Assembly (NCBI GenBank): GCA_016841325.1
Contig: JAENZJ010000006.1
Location: 62,001 to 126,000, forward strand
Direction: 5' to 3'
DNA length: 64,000 nt
From: Thermincola carboxydiphila
GTDB lineage: Bacteria; Bacillota; Thermincolia; Thermincolales; UBA2595
Part shown: positions 24,068-32,633 of the stretch, piece after piece
How positions within the stretch are numbered: position 1 is the first letter of the stretch
Layout of the letters: each line of letters begins with the position of its first letter
Translations under genes and position numbers: made by a program
The notes under the pieces: model-generated
What the model saw: only the letters and a program-made list of their open reading frames with translations
The model's database searches: none
What the model was told of the DNA's origin: nothing

Positions 24068-24158
24068 GTCACTCCCGATAAAGGCAAACCCATCGAGAGG
24101 TGGGGACGCAAAGCCACGGGTCTGGATCTATTCCAGACAGCCGGGTTACCGAAGGAGG
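24068..24158 (+). promoter_or_regulatory. Cyclic di-GMP-I riboswitch aptamer 2, abutting the ribosome-binding site
   Basis: The aptamer is nearly identical to aptamer 1 in the core (AAGGCAAACCC, GGGACGCAAAGCCAC, TCTGG/CCAGA hairpin, GCCGGGTTACCG). The gene's AAGGAGG follows two bases after the core. CTCC at the 5' edge can pair with GGAG of this site as P1, so ligand binding would be expected to hide it. The sense of control is inference. Confidence 0.93.
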
Positions 24159-24166
24159 TTTTGGCC

Positions 24167-25033
24167 GTGAAAGATTTCAGGCTGTTTAGAAGGATTCTGA
24201 TAATCTTAACTGCTATTTTTCTGATTACTGTGATTGCTCCGGCTGCATATGCCGGTCAGGCAGATATCAGGTGGTTTACCCCATACACTGAAGGGAATTC
24301 AGTAACATTGTCTGAAGGTAACAGCTTTGATACATGGTTCAGTTTTCAGGGAACCGTTACCGAGAAGTATACCGGAATAATAGTCAGGGCTGTTCTTGGA
24401 AATGACGAGGCATATTATTATTATCCTGCAGTAGGCAATACGGTGGCAGGAGCTGTGTATCTGAGGTTTGGTGAAGGCAGCTACAGGGTGGACTTCAATC
24501 TGGTGAAACCCAATAACGGAAATCCCGGTGTAATTGCTTATGACTCGCTGGCCAGAGTTCAGGTTGAAAATACCGATAATGCTGACATGAGATATTTGCT
24601 TCCCTCATGGGGGATAGAAAGCAACAACCGTACTATAACTCAAAAAGCACGGCAGATAGTAGGACAGGCCTCAGATGATTATAGCAAAGCCAAAGCTATC
24701 TTTGACTGGGTCAGCAAAAATTTGGTTTATGACATGGACAAGTTCCGCCGTGGTGAGTTTTATGATAATGACGGCGCAGTAACGGCCCTGCAGACTAAAA
24801 AGGGGCTGTGCCGGGACTATGCCAATCTGGTTACCGCAATGTGCCGGGCTGAAGGGATAGAGGCCCGGACCGTCCTCGGAGAGGCCGGGACCGGGGGAAC
24901 CTGGTACGGACATGCCTGGAACGAGGTCCGGATTGGTGACAGGTGGGTCAGCATGGATGCTGTCTGGAAGGTATTTGACCAGGATACAGGAATTTTTGAA
25001 ACTACCCATAAAAAAACCCAGGAAGTCTATTAA
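24167..25033 (+). CDS. Secreted transglutaminase-like (cysteine protease fold) protein
   Basis: The 288-residue protein has a Sec signal peptide (ending near 'APAAYA'), an N-terminal beta domain (about 30-150) and a transglutaminase-like domain with the triad Cys215 ('KGLCRDYANL'), His249 ('YGHAWNEV') and Asp264 ('SMDAVW'). Such proteins act as peptidases, amidases or cross-linkers at the cell surface. GTG 24167 is eight bases after GGAGG; TTG 24161 is too close. It is the only gene directly behind the two serial c-di-GMP aptamers and ends in a terminator. Substrate unknown; a surface-protein role near the fibre and SLH genes is likely. Confidence 0.87.
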   Translation: MKDFRLFRRILIILTAIFLITVIAPAAYAGQADIRWFTPYTEGNSVTLSEGNSFDTWFSFQGTVTEKYTGIIVRAVLGNDEAYYYYPAVGNTVAGAVYLRFGEGSYRVDFNLVKPNNGNPGVIAYDSLARVQVENTDNADMRYLLPSWGIESNNRTITQKARQIVGQASDDYSKAKAIFDWVSKNLVYDMDKFRRGEFYDNDGAVTALQTKKGLCRDYANLVTAMCRAEGIEARTVLGEAGTGGTWYGHAWNEVRIGDRWVSMDAVWKVFDQDTGIFETTHKKTQEVY

Positions 25034-25062
25034 ACATTCCTCAGACCTCCTTTTTTCTCAGG

Positions 25063-25091
25063 GACCGCACATGATGTGGTCTTTTTTTTTT
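25063..25091 (+). terminator. Terminator after the transglutaminase-like gene
   Basis: GACC-g-CAC pairs imperfectly with GTGGTC around ATGAT, followed by ten T. Confidence 0.75.
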
Positions 25092-25137
25092 GCAGGCATA
25101 GTGCTCATGATAAAAACCGACAGAATACCCTAAAAAT

Positions 25138-25192
25138 TGTCGAAAAATTTAGATAAATACTTATAGACATGTCCATATTTCTACAATAAAAT
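25138..25192 (+). promoter_or_regulatory. 0A box plus sigma-A promoter of the beta-helix SLH protein gene
   Basis: A perfect TGTCGAA (25138-25144) lies 19 bp upstream of -35 TAGACA (25164-25169), with a 17-bp spacer to TAAAAT (25187-25192). The arrangement copies that at 19099-19153, including the TTATAGACAT context. Confidence 0.6.
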
Positions 25193-25311
25193 AGTATTAA
25201 TAACAACTACCGGCATAAAGTGGCAGCTCATTTGGTAAGAAAAGTAACAGGGAGGTGTTTTAATTAATTTAGTGCAGGTAACTGTTAAATTTTTGCTGGG
25301 AGGAAGTAATA

Positions 25312-28300
25312 ATGAAGGTCAGGACTAAGAGGAGTCTGGCGGTTCTGGTGGGAATTGTGCTGCTGCTGACACAGATTGTTGGGATTATGCCTGCTCAGCC
25401 TGTCTATGCAGAGGAGACTGCAGGAAATATCCTCAACGTAGGCATCGAAGAGGACTATGGGACAATTCAGGATGCGGTCTACGCAGCACAGCCAGGTGAC
25501 ACAATTCTGGTTAGTGATGGTGATTATGAAGAGGCGGTTGATGTATACACCGAAGACCTCGTTATAAGGTCTGTAAACGGTGCTGTCTACACAGGTGTAT
25601 TTGGCGGTAGCGGCCACAGTTTTACTGTTTCCGCACCAGGGGTAGTTATCGAAGGCTTTACAATTACCTCAGACGGAGGAGCCGGGATATATGCAACTAC
25701 TGAAAGCGGTGGGCAGCTTGCGGTAGTCAATAATACAATCTGTGATAACTATGAAGAAGGTATTTATATTGAAGAGGCAAATGAAGCAGATATTGCGATA
25801 TATGGTAATAATATTTCTGGCAGTGACTCTGCAGCGATTAATATTGAAAGTGCCGGGAACAGTTCGATAGAAATCAGGGACAATATAGTTACCGGAAATT
25901 ACGGAGAAGCTGTGTATTTTGACTACTGTTATGACAGCACAGTTACAATAGCCAACAATAGTTTAAGTGAAAATGATTACTACGGTATTTATTTTTACGA
26001 TGTAAGCGCCACTGTACTGGACATAACAGACAATAATATTACTAACAACGATGATGATGGTATTTGTATCGAATATATCAATGATGACGATGATGAAACT
26101 CATTCCGGCGGAAGTACCGTGACAATCGAAGGCAACACTGTTGCATATAATGACTGTGAAGGCATATATATCGATGAGATGAATGATACCGGCCTAAGTA
26201 TAAATGATAACACCATTTATGGCAATTCCTGTGAAGGCATCTATCTGGATTACTTATATAATGGCAATATTGTGAACATCGAAGGTAATACCATTTATGG
26301 CCATGAGTGGGATGAAGGAATCTATGTTTATGAACTCGGATATGAGGCCGGGGACAGCAATGAACTAAATATATTAAACAACTATGTCGGAGTACCTCAG
26401 GGAGGCGATCCGGAGAGTGATGCCAACGAAGACGGGATATATGTATCTGATGTTGATTATGATGCAGAGGTTATTATTGAGGGCAATACCGTCACCGGAA
26501 ACACAGGGGATGGGATGATTTTGGAATACATGGGGACTGATGGTTATGAAATCTGGGATGATGCAACCAATACCATTGACCCTGAGTATGTGGCCCCAAG
26601 TGTTGTTGTCAGAAATAATATAATCACAGGTAACGATTCTGATGGTTTATACCAATATGATGACTGGATGTATGGAGCCAGTGTTGTTATTGAGGATAAT
26701 GTTATTTCGGATAATACAGAGTGTGGTATTTACCATGGTTATGATGACATCAGCCATGGTGCCGTGGTGATCGAGCGCAACAATGAAATAACCGGCAACG
26801 GATATGGCGGCATCTTCTGGGGTTCATGGAACTACATTTCTGATTATGCTGAATATACCATCACCGGGAACAACATTACCGGAAACAGTGATTACGGCAT
26901 ACTTATCAACGGGACTGATGAAGCATCTGTAGTTGAAATAGGACCAAACAATACGGTCTCAAATAATGAGGGCTTTGGAATTTGCCTTGAGGACGAGGTC
27001 ACCGGAGTCAGGGTCTGGGGCAATATCATTGAAGGGAATTACGAAGGCCTGGGTGTTGCCGGGTACAGCAATGAAATAACAGGCAACGAAATCCTGAGCA
27101 ACCTTTATGACGAATCCGGCATTCACCTGGATCCAGAAGCTGCCGGCAATACAATTAATCATAATGACATTGCAGGTAACGGTTCAGGGATTTCATCCGG
27201 CTCACTGGATGACATTATCGATGTCCCTGACCTTGAGGCGAGAAGTATTTTGCCCGAGGAAAAAGCAGAGACAACCTGTTCTCATAAGGAAGATACTGCC
27301 AAGAAAACTAAAGACACGGGTGACAGCCTGATTTCTATCAGGGATGTAAGCTCAAGGACTGATAGCGAGGAAGAACCCAATAACGCCACCCTTAACTGGT
27401 GGGGCAATTCGTCAGGCCCTACGGTAGAATCCAATGTTTATGGCAGTGGTGACAGTATTGTTGAAGGCATACCCTATAGCCCGTGGGCAGCGGCAGCATA
27501 CTTCCAGGAAGAGACAGTCGAGCTCAATCCTGGTGATTCTGTTGAACTGACATTATTTGCAAATACTATGGGAACTGCCGGTGAGACAGGGACGGTTGCT
27601 GTTCCTCCATATACAGTCCGCTACACCAGCAGTGATACCGGCGTTGCCACTGTTGCATCTGACGGAACCGTGAATGCAGTGGGGACAGGTTCGGCAGAGA
27701 TTACGGCCCATTTTGCAGGCGCTCCGACAATTGGCGTAATTGTTAATTCCCCTCCCGAAATAGTATCCACCACTCCTGAGGACGGTGCCTCCGGAGTAGC
27801 GGTAAATGGTCCTGTTGTATTTAACTTCAGTGAAAGTATTTTTGAGGGGCCCGGGATTGGGAGCATCTCAATCACCGCAGGTGAAACTGTTCTTAGCTAT
27901 ACCTATTTAATAGAAGACAATTCGCTTCAACTGATTCCGGAATCGAGACTGGCTTACAGGACACAGTACACTGTAGCCCTACCGGTTGACTCCATAACTG
28001 ACAGTAAGGGTCTTGGGCTGGATGAGGAATATTCCCTGACCTTTACCACCAGGTCAAGGCCTAGGAGCGGCAGCAGTTCCCGGGATACTGAAGACACTAT
28101 CGTGATTCCACCTATTGCCGGTCCGGTGAGCCCGTTTAGGGATGTCCCGGATGATCACTGGGCAGTTAATGAAGTGGTTTACCTCTATGAGAATCAAATC
28201 ATCAACGGTTTTAGTGGCAATATATTCATGCCTGACAGGTCAATAACCAGGGCCGAACTGGCTGCCATGCTGGCAAAAGCCCTCCGGTTAGACAGTGGTT

Positions 28301-28695
28301 CTGCATCTGCTGAGCAGCAGTTCTCAGATGTTTCCCGGGATCACTGGGCGTTCAGTGCAGTTGCTGCAGCTACCGAAGCCGGTTTAATGATTGGGTACAG
28401 CAGTGGAGAATTCCGCCCTGATGCCCCGATTGTCAGGGAAGAACTGGCACTTGTTATGATGAGGGCTTTATCCTATCCACAGGAAATTGCTGCCGGGACG
28501 ACAGAGAATCTTGATCGTTTCAATGATAAGTCACAGATCCCGGGGTGGTCCGCAGCAGCAATTTCGCAAGCCATTGAAACAGGACTGATCCAGGGCATTA
28601 GTGAAAACAGCTTCGGTGCCGGTATGTATGCAACAAGAGCCCAGGTAGCTGTAATGACCTACCGGATGCTCGGACAAAGGGCAGGAAACAGGTAA
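25312..28695 (+). CDS. Large SLH-anchored surface protein with a parallel beta-helix
   Basis: The 1127-residue protein has a Sec signal peptide (to about residue 33), then a long right-handed beta-helix region (about 40-650) built of NosD/pectate-lyase-type turns such as 'GIYIEEAN', 'NNTI', 'ITGNNITGN', rich in Asn, Asp and Glu and very acidic. A linker with 'ATLNWWGNSSGP' closes the helix. It is followed by a Big_2-like domain (about 725-815), a Big_5-type Ig domain (about 820-915; 'PEDGASGVAVNGPVVFNFSE') and three SLH domains at the C-terminus. Such proteins bind or cut polysaccharide at the S-layer; no catalytic residues could be assigned. ATG 25312 follows GGGAGG. Its promoter has a 0A box. 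Confidence 0.88.
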   Translation: MKVRTKRSLAVLVGIVLLLTQIVGIMPAQPVYAEETAGNILNVGIEEDYGTIQDAVYAAQPGDTILVSDGDYEEAVDVYTEDLVIRSVNGAVYTGVFGGSGHSFTVSAPGVVIEGFTITSDGGAGIYATTESGGQLAVVNNTICDNYEEGIYIEEANEADIAIYGNNISGSDSAAINIESAGNSSIEIRDNIVTGNYGEAVYFDYCYDSTVTIANNSLSENDYYGIYFYDVSATVLDITDNNITNNDDDGICIEYINDDDDETHSGGSTVTIEGNTVAYNDCEGIYIDEMNDTGLSINDNTIYGNSCEGIYLDYLYNGNIVNIEGNTIYGHEWDEGIYVYELGYEAGDSNELNILNNYVGVPQGGDPESDANEDGIYVSDVDYDAEVIIEGNTVTGNTGDGMILEYMGTDGYEIWDDATNTIDPEYVAPSVVVRNNIITGNDSDGLYQYDDWMYGASVVIEDNVISDNTECGIYHGYDDISHGAVVIERNNEITGNGYGGIFWGSWNYISDYAEYTITGNNITGNSDYGILINGTDEASVVEIGPNNTVSNNEGFGICLEDEVTGVRVWGNIIEGNYEGLGVAGYSNEITGNEILSNLYDESGIHLDPEAAGNTINHNDIAGNGSGISSGSLDDIIDVPDLEARSILPEEKAETTCSHKEDTAKKTKDTGDSLISIRDVSSRTDSEEEPNNATLNWWGNSSGPTVESNVYGSGDSIVEGIPYSPWAAAAYFQEETVELNPGDSVELTLFANTMGTAGETGTVAVPPYTVRYTSSDTGVATVASDGTVNAVGTGSAEITAHFAGAPTIGVIVNSPPEIVSTTPEDGASGVAVNGPVVFNFSESIFEGPGIGSISITAGETVLSYTYLIEDNSLQLIPESRLAYRTQYTVALPVDSITDSKGLGLDEEYSLTFTTRSRPRSGSSSRDTEDTIVIPPIAGPVSPFRDVPDDHWAVNEVVYLYENQIINGFSGNIFMPDRSITRAELAAMLAKALRLDSGSASAEQQFSDVSRDHWAFSAVAAATEAGLMIGYSSGEFRPDAPIVREELALVMMRALSYPQEIAAGTTENLDRFNDKSQIPGWSAAAISQAIETGLIQGISENSFGAGMYATRAQVAVMTYRMLGQRAGNR

Positions 28696-28727
28696 GCTGA
28701 ACCAAAACAAACCAAAATTTCTTTTAG

Positions 28728-28764
28728 ATTACGGCCTGTGATAGATTCACAGGCCGTAATTATT
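28728..28764 (+). terminator. Terminator after the beta-helix protein gene
   Basis: A perfect 13-bp stem (ATTACGGCCTGTG with CACAGGCCGTAAT) followed by TATTT. Confidence 0.85.
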
Positions 28765-28794
28765 TGCATACCTAGAAAAATAAAACAATTTAAC

Positions 28795-28823
28795 TTGAAA
28801 AATTTTCTAGGAAAGTATATAAT
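28795..28823 (+). promoter_or_regulatory. Promoter of the third riboswitch
   Basis: TTGAAA (28795-28800), a 17-bp spacer and a perfect TATAAT (28818-28823), about 35 bp before the aptamer. Confidence 0.7.
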
Positions 28824-28865
28824 TAATAAAAGAAACCGAACTACTTATTCAGACTAAGTAAATAG

Positions 28866-28958
28866 CATTATTCAGATAAGGGCAAACCCATCGAGAGGTG
28901 GGGGCGCAAAACCACGGGTCTGGGATAATACCCCTGACAGCCGGGTTACCGGAGAATA
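28866..28958 (+). promoter_or_regulatory. Cyclic di-GMP-I riboswitch aptamer 3 (variant core)
   Basis: The aptamer has AGGGCAAACCC, the TCGAGA hairpin, GGGGGCGCAAAACCAC and GCCGGGTTACCG. TATTC and GAATA form P1. Compared with aptamers 1 and 2, the conserved ACGCAAAG reads GCGCAAAA: two core changes (Vc2 positions 43 and 50). The ligand-contacting G20 and A47 equivalents are kept. Two hairpins follow before the glucan operon. Confidence 0.88.
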
Positions 28959-28989
28959 GCAGCGTGGTGGATTTTGGACGGCATTGTGA

Positions 28990-29024
28990 GCCTGTTCCCG
29001 TTAACCTGGGGACAGGCTTCTGTA
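28990..29024 (+). terminator. Hairpin terminator after aptamer 3
   Basis: GCCTGTTCCC pairs with GGGGACAGGC (one G-T pair), followed by TTCTGTAATTTT. It resembles the terminator after aptamer 1 and is the likely expression platform. Confidence 0.65.
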
Positions 29025-29061
29025 ATTTTGGTATTTTACAGGCATTTTTTTCGGGCATTTT

Positions 29062-29088
29062 CCCCGGGTTTTTTCCCCGGGTATTTTT
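29062..29088 (+). terminator. Second hairpin upstream of the glucan operon
   Basis: Two CCCGGG palindromes (29063-29068 and 29076-29081) can pair across a T-rich loop and are followed by TATTTTT. A -10-like TATAAT at 29203-29208 without a clear -35 lies beyond. Confidence 0.45.
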
Positions 29089-29243
29089 AGCGGAAGCCGC
29101 AAAATCAAGCCTGCCAAAGCGTACATAGCTGCCGTTTTCTTAGTCCTATTCTAAGTTTGTGAAATTTCTGACACGTGCAGTTCTTTTTAAAGAAGGGCCG
29201 CATATAATGACCGTGTATTTATTTTGGGGGAGGAGAGGCTGAA

Positions 29244-29771
29244 ATGAGTATTACCGTGCCCGAATACGGGTTCCCGGCCAGTTACAACGAAAATTCTATC
29301 ATGCTCCTGGTAAGAGACCCGCACTGTATTTTTGCCTACTGGGAAATCTGTAATGAACAGATGGACTTGGTAGCCGGGGAATTTGGACGACCCTGGGGGG
29401 AAATACCGCTTACGCTGAGGATTTACGACTTAACCGGACTTGGTCAGGACCGGGACAAAGCCCATGGCAGTTACGACCTTACCGTACATTCCCTGGCAAA
29501 CAACTACTACATCCCTGATGTTATGGCAAACCATTCCTATTGTGTTGACCTGGGTGTAATATCTCCTGAAGGCAGGTTTATCTGCCTGCTGAGGTCTGAT
29601 GTTATCCAGACACCGCGGGACAGCCTGGCCGATGGCTCGGGACTGGTTATGGCAGACCTGCTGGACCGGTTATCCGGAAACAAAGCCGCAGATATAGCGG
29701 CAGACCGGAAAACCTTCAGCAGTGACGGTGTTTATATTAACTCGGCCAATATTGAGGGGGAGGATGATTAA
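29244..29771 (+). CDS. DUF4912 domain protein
   Basis: The 175-residue soluble protein is built around a DUF4912 domain ('LLVRDPHCIFAYWEIC' at about 26-42, followed by an Ig-like beta domain to about residue 120 with 'NHSYCVDLGVISPEGRF'). In Bacillota this domain is found next to GH57-type branching enzymes and may be a carbohydrate-binding module for alpha-glucan. That role is inferred from context. The start has GGGGGAGGAGAGG upstream. The next gene begins two bases after its stop, with its ribosome-binding site inside this gene, so the two are coupled. Confidence 0.75.
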   Translation: MSITVPEYGFPASYNENSIMLLVRDPHCIFAYWEICNEQMDLVAGEFGRPWGEIPLTLRIYDLTGLGQDRDKAHGSYDLTVHSLANNYYIPDVMANHSYCVDLGVISPEGRFICLLRSDVIQTPRDSLADGSGLVMADLLDRLSGNKAADIAADRKTFSSDGVYINSANIEGEDD

Positions 29772-29772
29772 A

Positions 29773-32598
29773 TTGCTAAAAGGCTATCTTGCGCTTGTTT
29801 TGCATGCCCACCTGCCGTACATAAGGCATCCTGAAAAAGAGAATTACCTTGAAGAAAAATGGTTCTTTGAGGCCCTTACGGAGACCTATATACCGCTGAT
29901 CAGGGTTTTTGACAGTTTACTGGATGATGGCGTGGATTTCAGGGTTACAGTATCCTTATCCCCGCCATTAATTTCGATGATGGCAGATGATTTACTGCGG
30001 AAACGCTACCTTATGCATGTGGACCGCCTCATTGAGCTGGCCGGCAAAGAAACCCGGCGGACTGAAGGGACAGAATTTGCGCCTGCGGCTCACATGTATC
30101 TGAAGAGGTTCCAAGAAATCCGGGATATTTTCGTGAACAGGTACGGTACCAATCTGCTTCAGGCCTTCAAAAAATTCCGGGACAGGGGTTGTGTTGAACT
30201 TATCACAAGCTGTGCCACCCACGGCTTTCTCCCCCTGATGAAGCGCAAAGAGAGCATCAGGGCACAGGTTGCTGTGGCTGTGGACCTGTTTACCAGGCAC
30301 TTCGGCAGCCCGCCCCGGGGAATCTGGCTGCCCGAGTGCGGGTATACCCCCGGGATAGATGAAATCCTGAAGGCTTATGGATTGCAGTTCTTTTTCACCG
30401 ATACCCATGGTATTATGTTTGCCACTCCGTGCCCGGTACACGGTATATATGCACCACTGTATACCCCCGGGGGAGTGGCTGCCTTTGGGCGTGACCCGGA
30501 AACCTCCAGACAGGTCTGGGACATGAACCAGGGTTATCCCGGTGACTATTGGTACCGCGAGTTTTATCGGGATATTGGTTATGACCTGGACATAGACTAT
30601 ATCGGGCCATATGTGGGTGAAAATCACCTGCGTATAGATACCGGCATCAAGTACTACCGTATTACCGGGAAGACGGACCGTAAGGAGGTCTATGACCCTG
30701 CAGTGGCGGCAGAAAGGGCTGCAGAGCATGCCGGCAACTTTATGTTTAACAGGGAAAAACAGGTGGAAAACCTGGTATCCCGGATGGACCGGCTGCCGAT
30801 TATCGTTTCCACATATGATGCCGAGTTATTTGGCCACTGGTGGTATGAAGGGCCTGAGTGGATTAATTTCCTGCTGCGGAAGTTACATTATGACCAGGAT
30901 ACGGTAAAGACAATTACCCCGTGGGAATACCTCAACCTTTACCCCACAAACCAGGTGGCTTCACTGCCGATGGCAAGCTGGGGGCATAAAGGGTACAATG
31001 AGGTCTGGCTTTCCCCTCCCAATGACTGGATATACAGGCACCTGCACAAAGCAGAGACCCGCATGACTGAGATGGCCCAGGCTAACCCTGATGCAGAAGG
31101 ACTCAGAAAACGGGCCCTGAATCAGATGGCCAGGGAATTGCTCCTGGCCCAGAGTTCGGACTGGGCCTTTATAATGAAAATGAAAACAGCAGTGGGATAT
31201 GCCGAGAAGAGGACCAAGGACCACATAGCCAGGTTTAGTCGTCTCTACTGGGCTGTTACCAATAACGACCTCAATGAAGAAGAAATCTCTGTCCTGGAGT
31301 ATGTTGACAACATATTTCCCGATATCGATTACCGGATTTATCAGCCTGCTGTGCCTACAGTGGTCTCACTTAGCAGGCGCGGTCAGGGGACTCCGCGTAA
31401 GGGCAAAAAAGTCCTGATGCTCTCCTGGGAATTCCCGCCAAAAACAGTTGGCGGCCTGGCCAGACATGTTTACGACCTGTCCCGGGCGCTGGCAGCCCAG
31501 GGCGAAGAAATCCATGTGATTACCTGTTATGTTCCCGGCTCTCCGGATTATGAGAGGGTTGACGGAGTGCATGTCTACAGGGTGGAGCCGCGGCAGTGTG
31601 ACACCGGAAACTTCCTTAAGTGGGTTGAGTGCCTGAACACGGCTATGGTAGAACGGGCTCACGGGCTGGTCAGGGAACACGGCTTTGACCTCATTCATGC
31701 CCATGACTGGCTGGTAGCCCAGGCGGCAAAAGAACTGAAAGGCAGATACCGGATACCCCTTGTTTCCACAATTCATGCTACCGAATATGGACGGAACAGG
31801 GGTATCCATAATGACATCCAGAGGCATATAAATCAGGTGGAGTGGGAGCTTACCTATGAGTCATGGGAGGTCATTTGCTGCAGTAAATATATGGCCAGCG
31901 AACTGGCCCAGGTGTTCCAGCTTCCGGCTGAAAAAATCAGGATTATTGCCAATGGAGTTGAAATCAGGAATGTGCAGCCTAGGGCTGTTGACCCCGGATT
32001 CCGCAACAGATATGCAGCCCCTTATGAAAAAATGGTGTACTTTATCGGTCGGCTGGTTGCTGAAAAAGGGGTACAGGTATTAATTAAGGCAGTTCCCAAA
32101 ATACTACAGAATTTTCCCGATACCAAGTTTGTTATTTCAGGGAAGGGGCCCTATCAGGACCACCTTGAAAAACTGGCTGCAAGGCTGGGAGTTAGTGAAA
32201 AGGTTTATTTTACCGGTTTTGCCGATGATGAAACACGGAACCTGTTGTTCGCCGGGTCAGATATAGCTGTTTTTCCCAGTCTGTATGAACCATTTGGAAT
32301 AGTTGCCCTGGAGGCAATGGCTACAAGGGTGCCGGTAATTGTCAGCGAAACCGGCGGACTGGCAGAGGTCATTGAACACGGAGTTGACGGTCTGAAGGTA
32401 TTCCCGGGTGATACGGACGGCCTGGCCGGTGCGGTTATCAGTCTTCTGGAGGACCCCGCCCTGGCACACAGGATAAGCCAGGCGGCCTGGGATAAAGTTA
32501 ATGCCATTTACAACTGGGGTGTGATAGCTGCTGAAACTGTGAATGTATACAATGAGATTGTCTCTGAGGCAAAAAAAGTGGGTTATGCTGCCGGTTAA
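29773..32598 (+). CDS. Fusion of GH57 glucan branching enzyme-type domain and GT4 glycosyltransferase
   Basis: The 941-residue protein joins two enzymes. Residues about 1-520 are a GH57 domain of the DUF1957 branching-enzyme clade: 'HAHLPYIRHPE', nucleophile Glu188 in 'WLPECGYTPG', acid Asp349 in 'YDAELFGHWWYEG'. Residues about 535-935 are a GT4 (glycogen-synthase-like) transferase with 'PPKTVGGLARHVYDLS', an 'HAHDW' motif and the donor-site pair Glu839/Glu847 in 'EPFGIVALEAM'. One protein could thus both elongate and branch an alpha-1,4-glucan. TTG 29773 has GGGGAGG nine bases upstream; ATG 29764 abuts that site. It is cytoplasmic. The natural donor (ADP- or UDP-glucose) is not evident. Confidence 0.88.
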   Translation: MLKGYLALVLHAHLPYIRHPEKENYLEEKWFFEALTETYIPLIRVFDSLLDDGVDFRVTVSLSPPLISMMADDLLRKRYLMHVDRLIELAGKETRRTEGTEFAPAAHMYLKRFQEIRDIFVNRYGTNLLQAFKKFRDRGCVELITSCATHGFLPLMKRKESIRAQVAVAVDLFTRHFGSPPRGIWLPECGYTPGIDEILKAYGLQFFFTDTHGIMFATPCPVHGIYAPLYTPGGVAAFGRDPETSRQVWDMNQGYPGDYWYREFYRDIGYDLDIDYIGPYVGENHLRIDTGIKYYRITGKTDRKEVYDPAVAAERAAEHAGNFMFNREKQVENLVSRMDRLPIIVSTYDAELFGHWWYEGPEWINFLLRKLHYDQDTVKTITPWEYLNLYPTNQVASLPMASWGHKGYNEVWLSPPNDWIYRHLHKAETRMTEMAQANPDAEGLRKRALNQMARELLLAQSSDWAFIMKMKTAVGYAEKRTKDHIARFSRLYWAVTNNDLNEEEISVLEYVDNIFPDIDYRIYQPAVPTVVSLSRRGQGTPRKGKKVLMLSWEFPPKTVGGLARHVYDLSRALAAQGEEIHVITCYVPGSPDYERVDGVHVYRVEPRQCDTGNFLKWVECLNTAMVERAHGLVREHGFDLIHAHDWLVAQAAKELKGRYRIPLVSTIHATEYGRNRGIHNDIQRHINQVEWELTYESWEVICCSKYMASELAQVFQLPAEKIRIIANGVEIRNVQPRAVDPGFRNRYAAPYEKMVYFIGRLVAEKGVQVLIKAVPKILQNFPDTKFVISGKGPYQDHLEKLAARLGVSEKVYFTGFADDETRNLLFAGSDIAVFPSLYEPFGIVALEAMATRVPVIVSETGGLAEVIEHGVDGLKVFPGDTDGLAGAVISLLEDPALAHRISQAAWDKVNAIYNWGVIAAETVNVYNEIVSEAKKVGYAAG

Positions 32599-32633
32599 GC
32601 GGACTGAAAAATCTGTTAGGGGAGGTTTGCCGG

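Noticed and set aside
23846-24158. Near-identical 80-bp duplicate considered as an insertion element
   Set aside because: Both copies, and the third at 28866, match the conserved core of c-di-GMP-I riboswitches and lie in leaders.
25282-25620. Minus-strand 110-codon frame at the start of the beta-helix protein gene
   Set aside because: It lies opposite the signal peptide and first beta-helix turns and has Cys/Gln/His-rich, incoherent sequence.
30960-31830. Minus-strand frames of 87-153 codons inside the GH57-GT4 gene
   Set aside because: Antisense shadows; no ribosome-binding sites, and the plus-strand protein is continuous with catalytic motifs on both sides.
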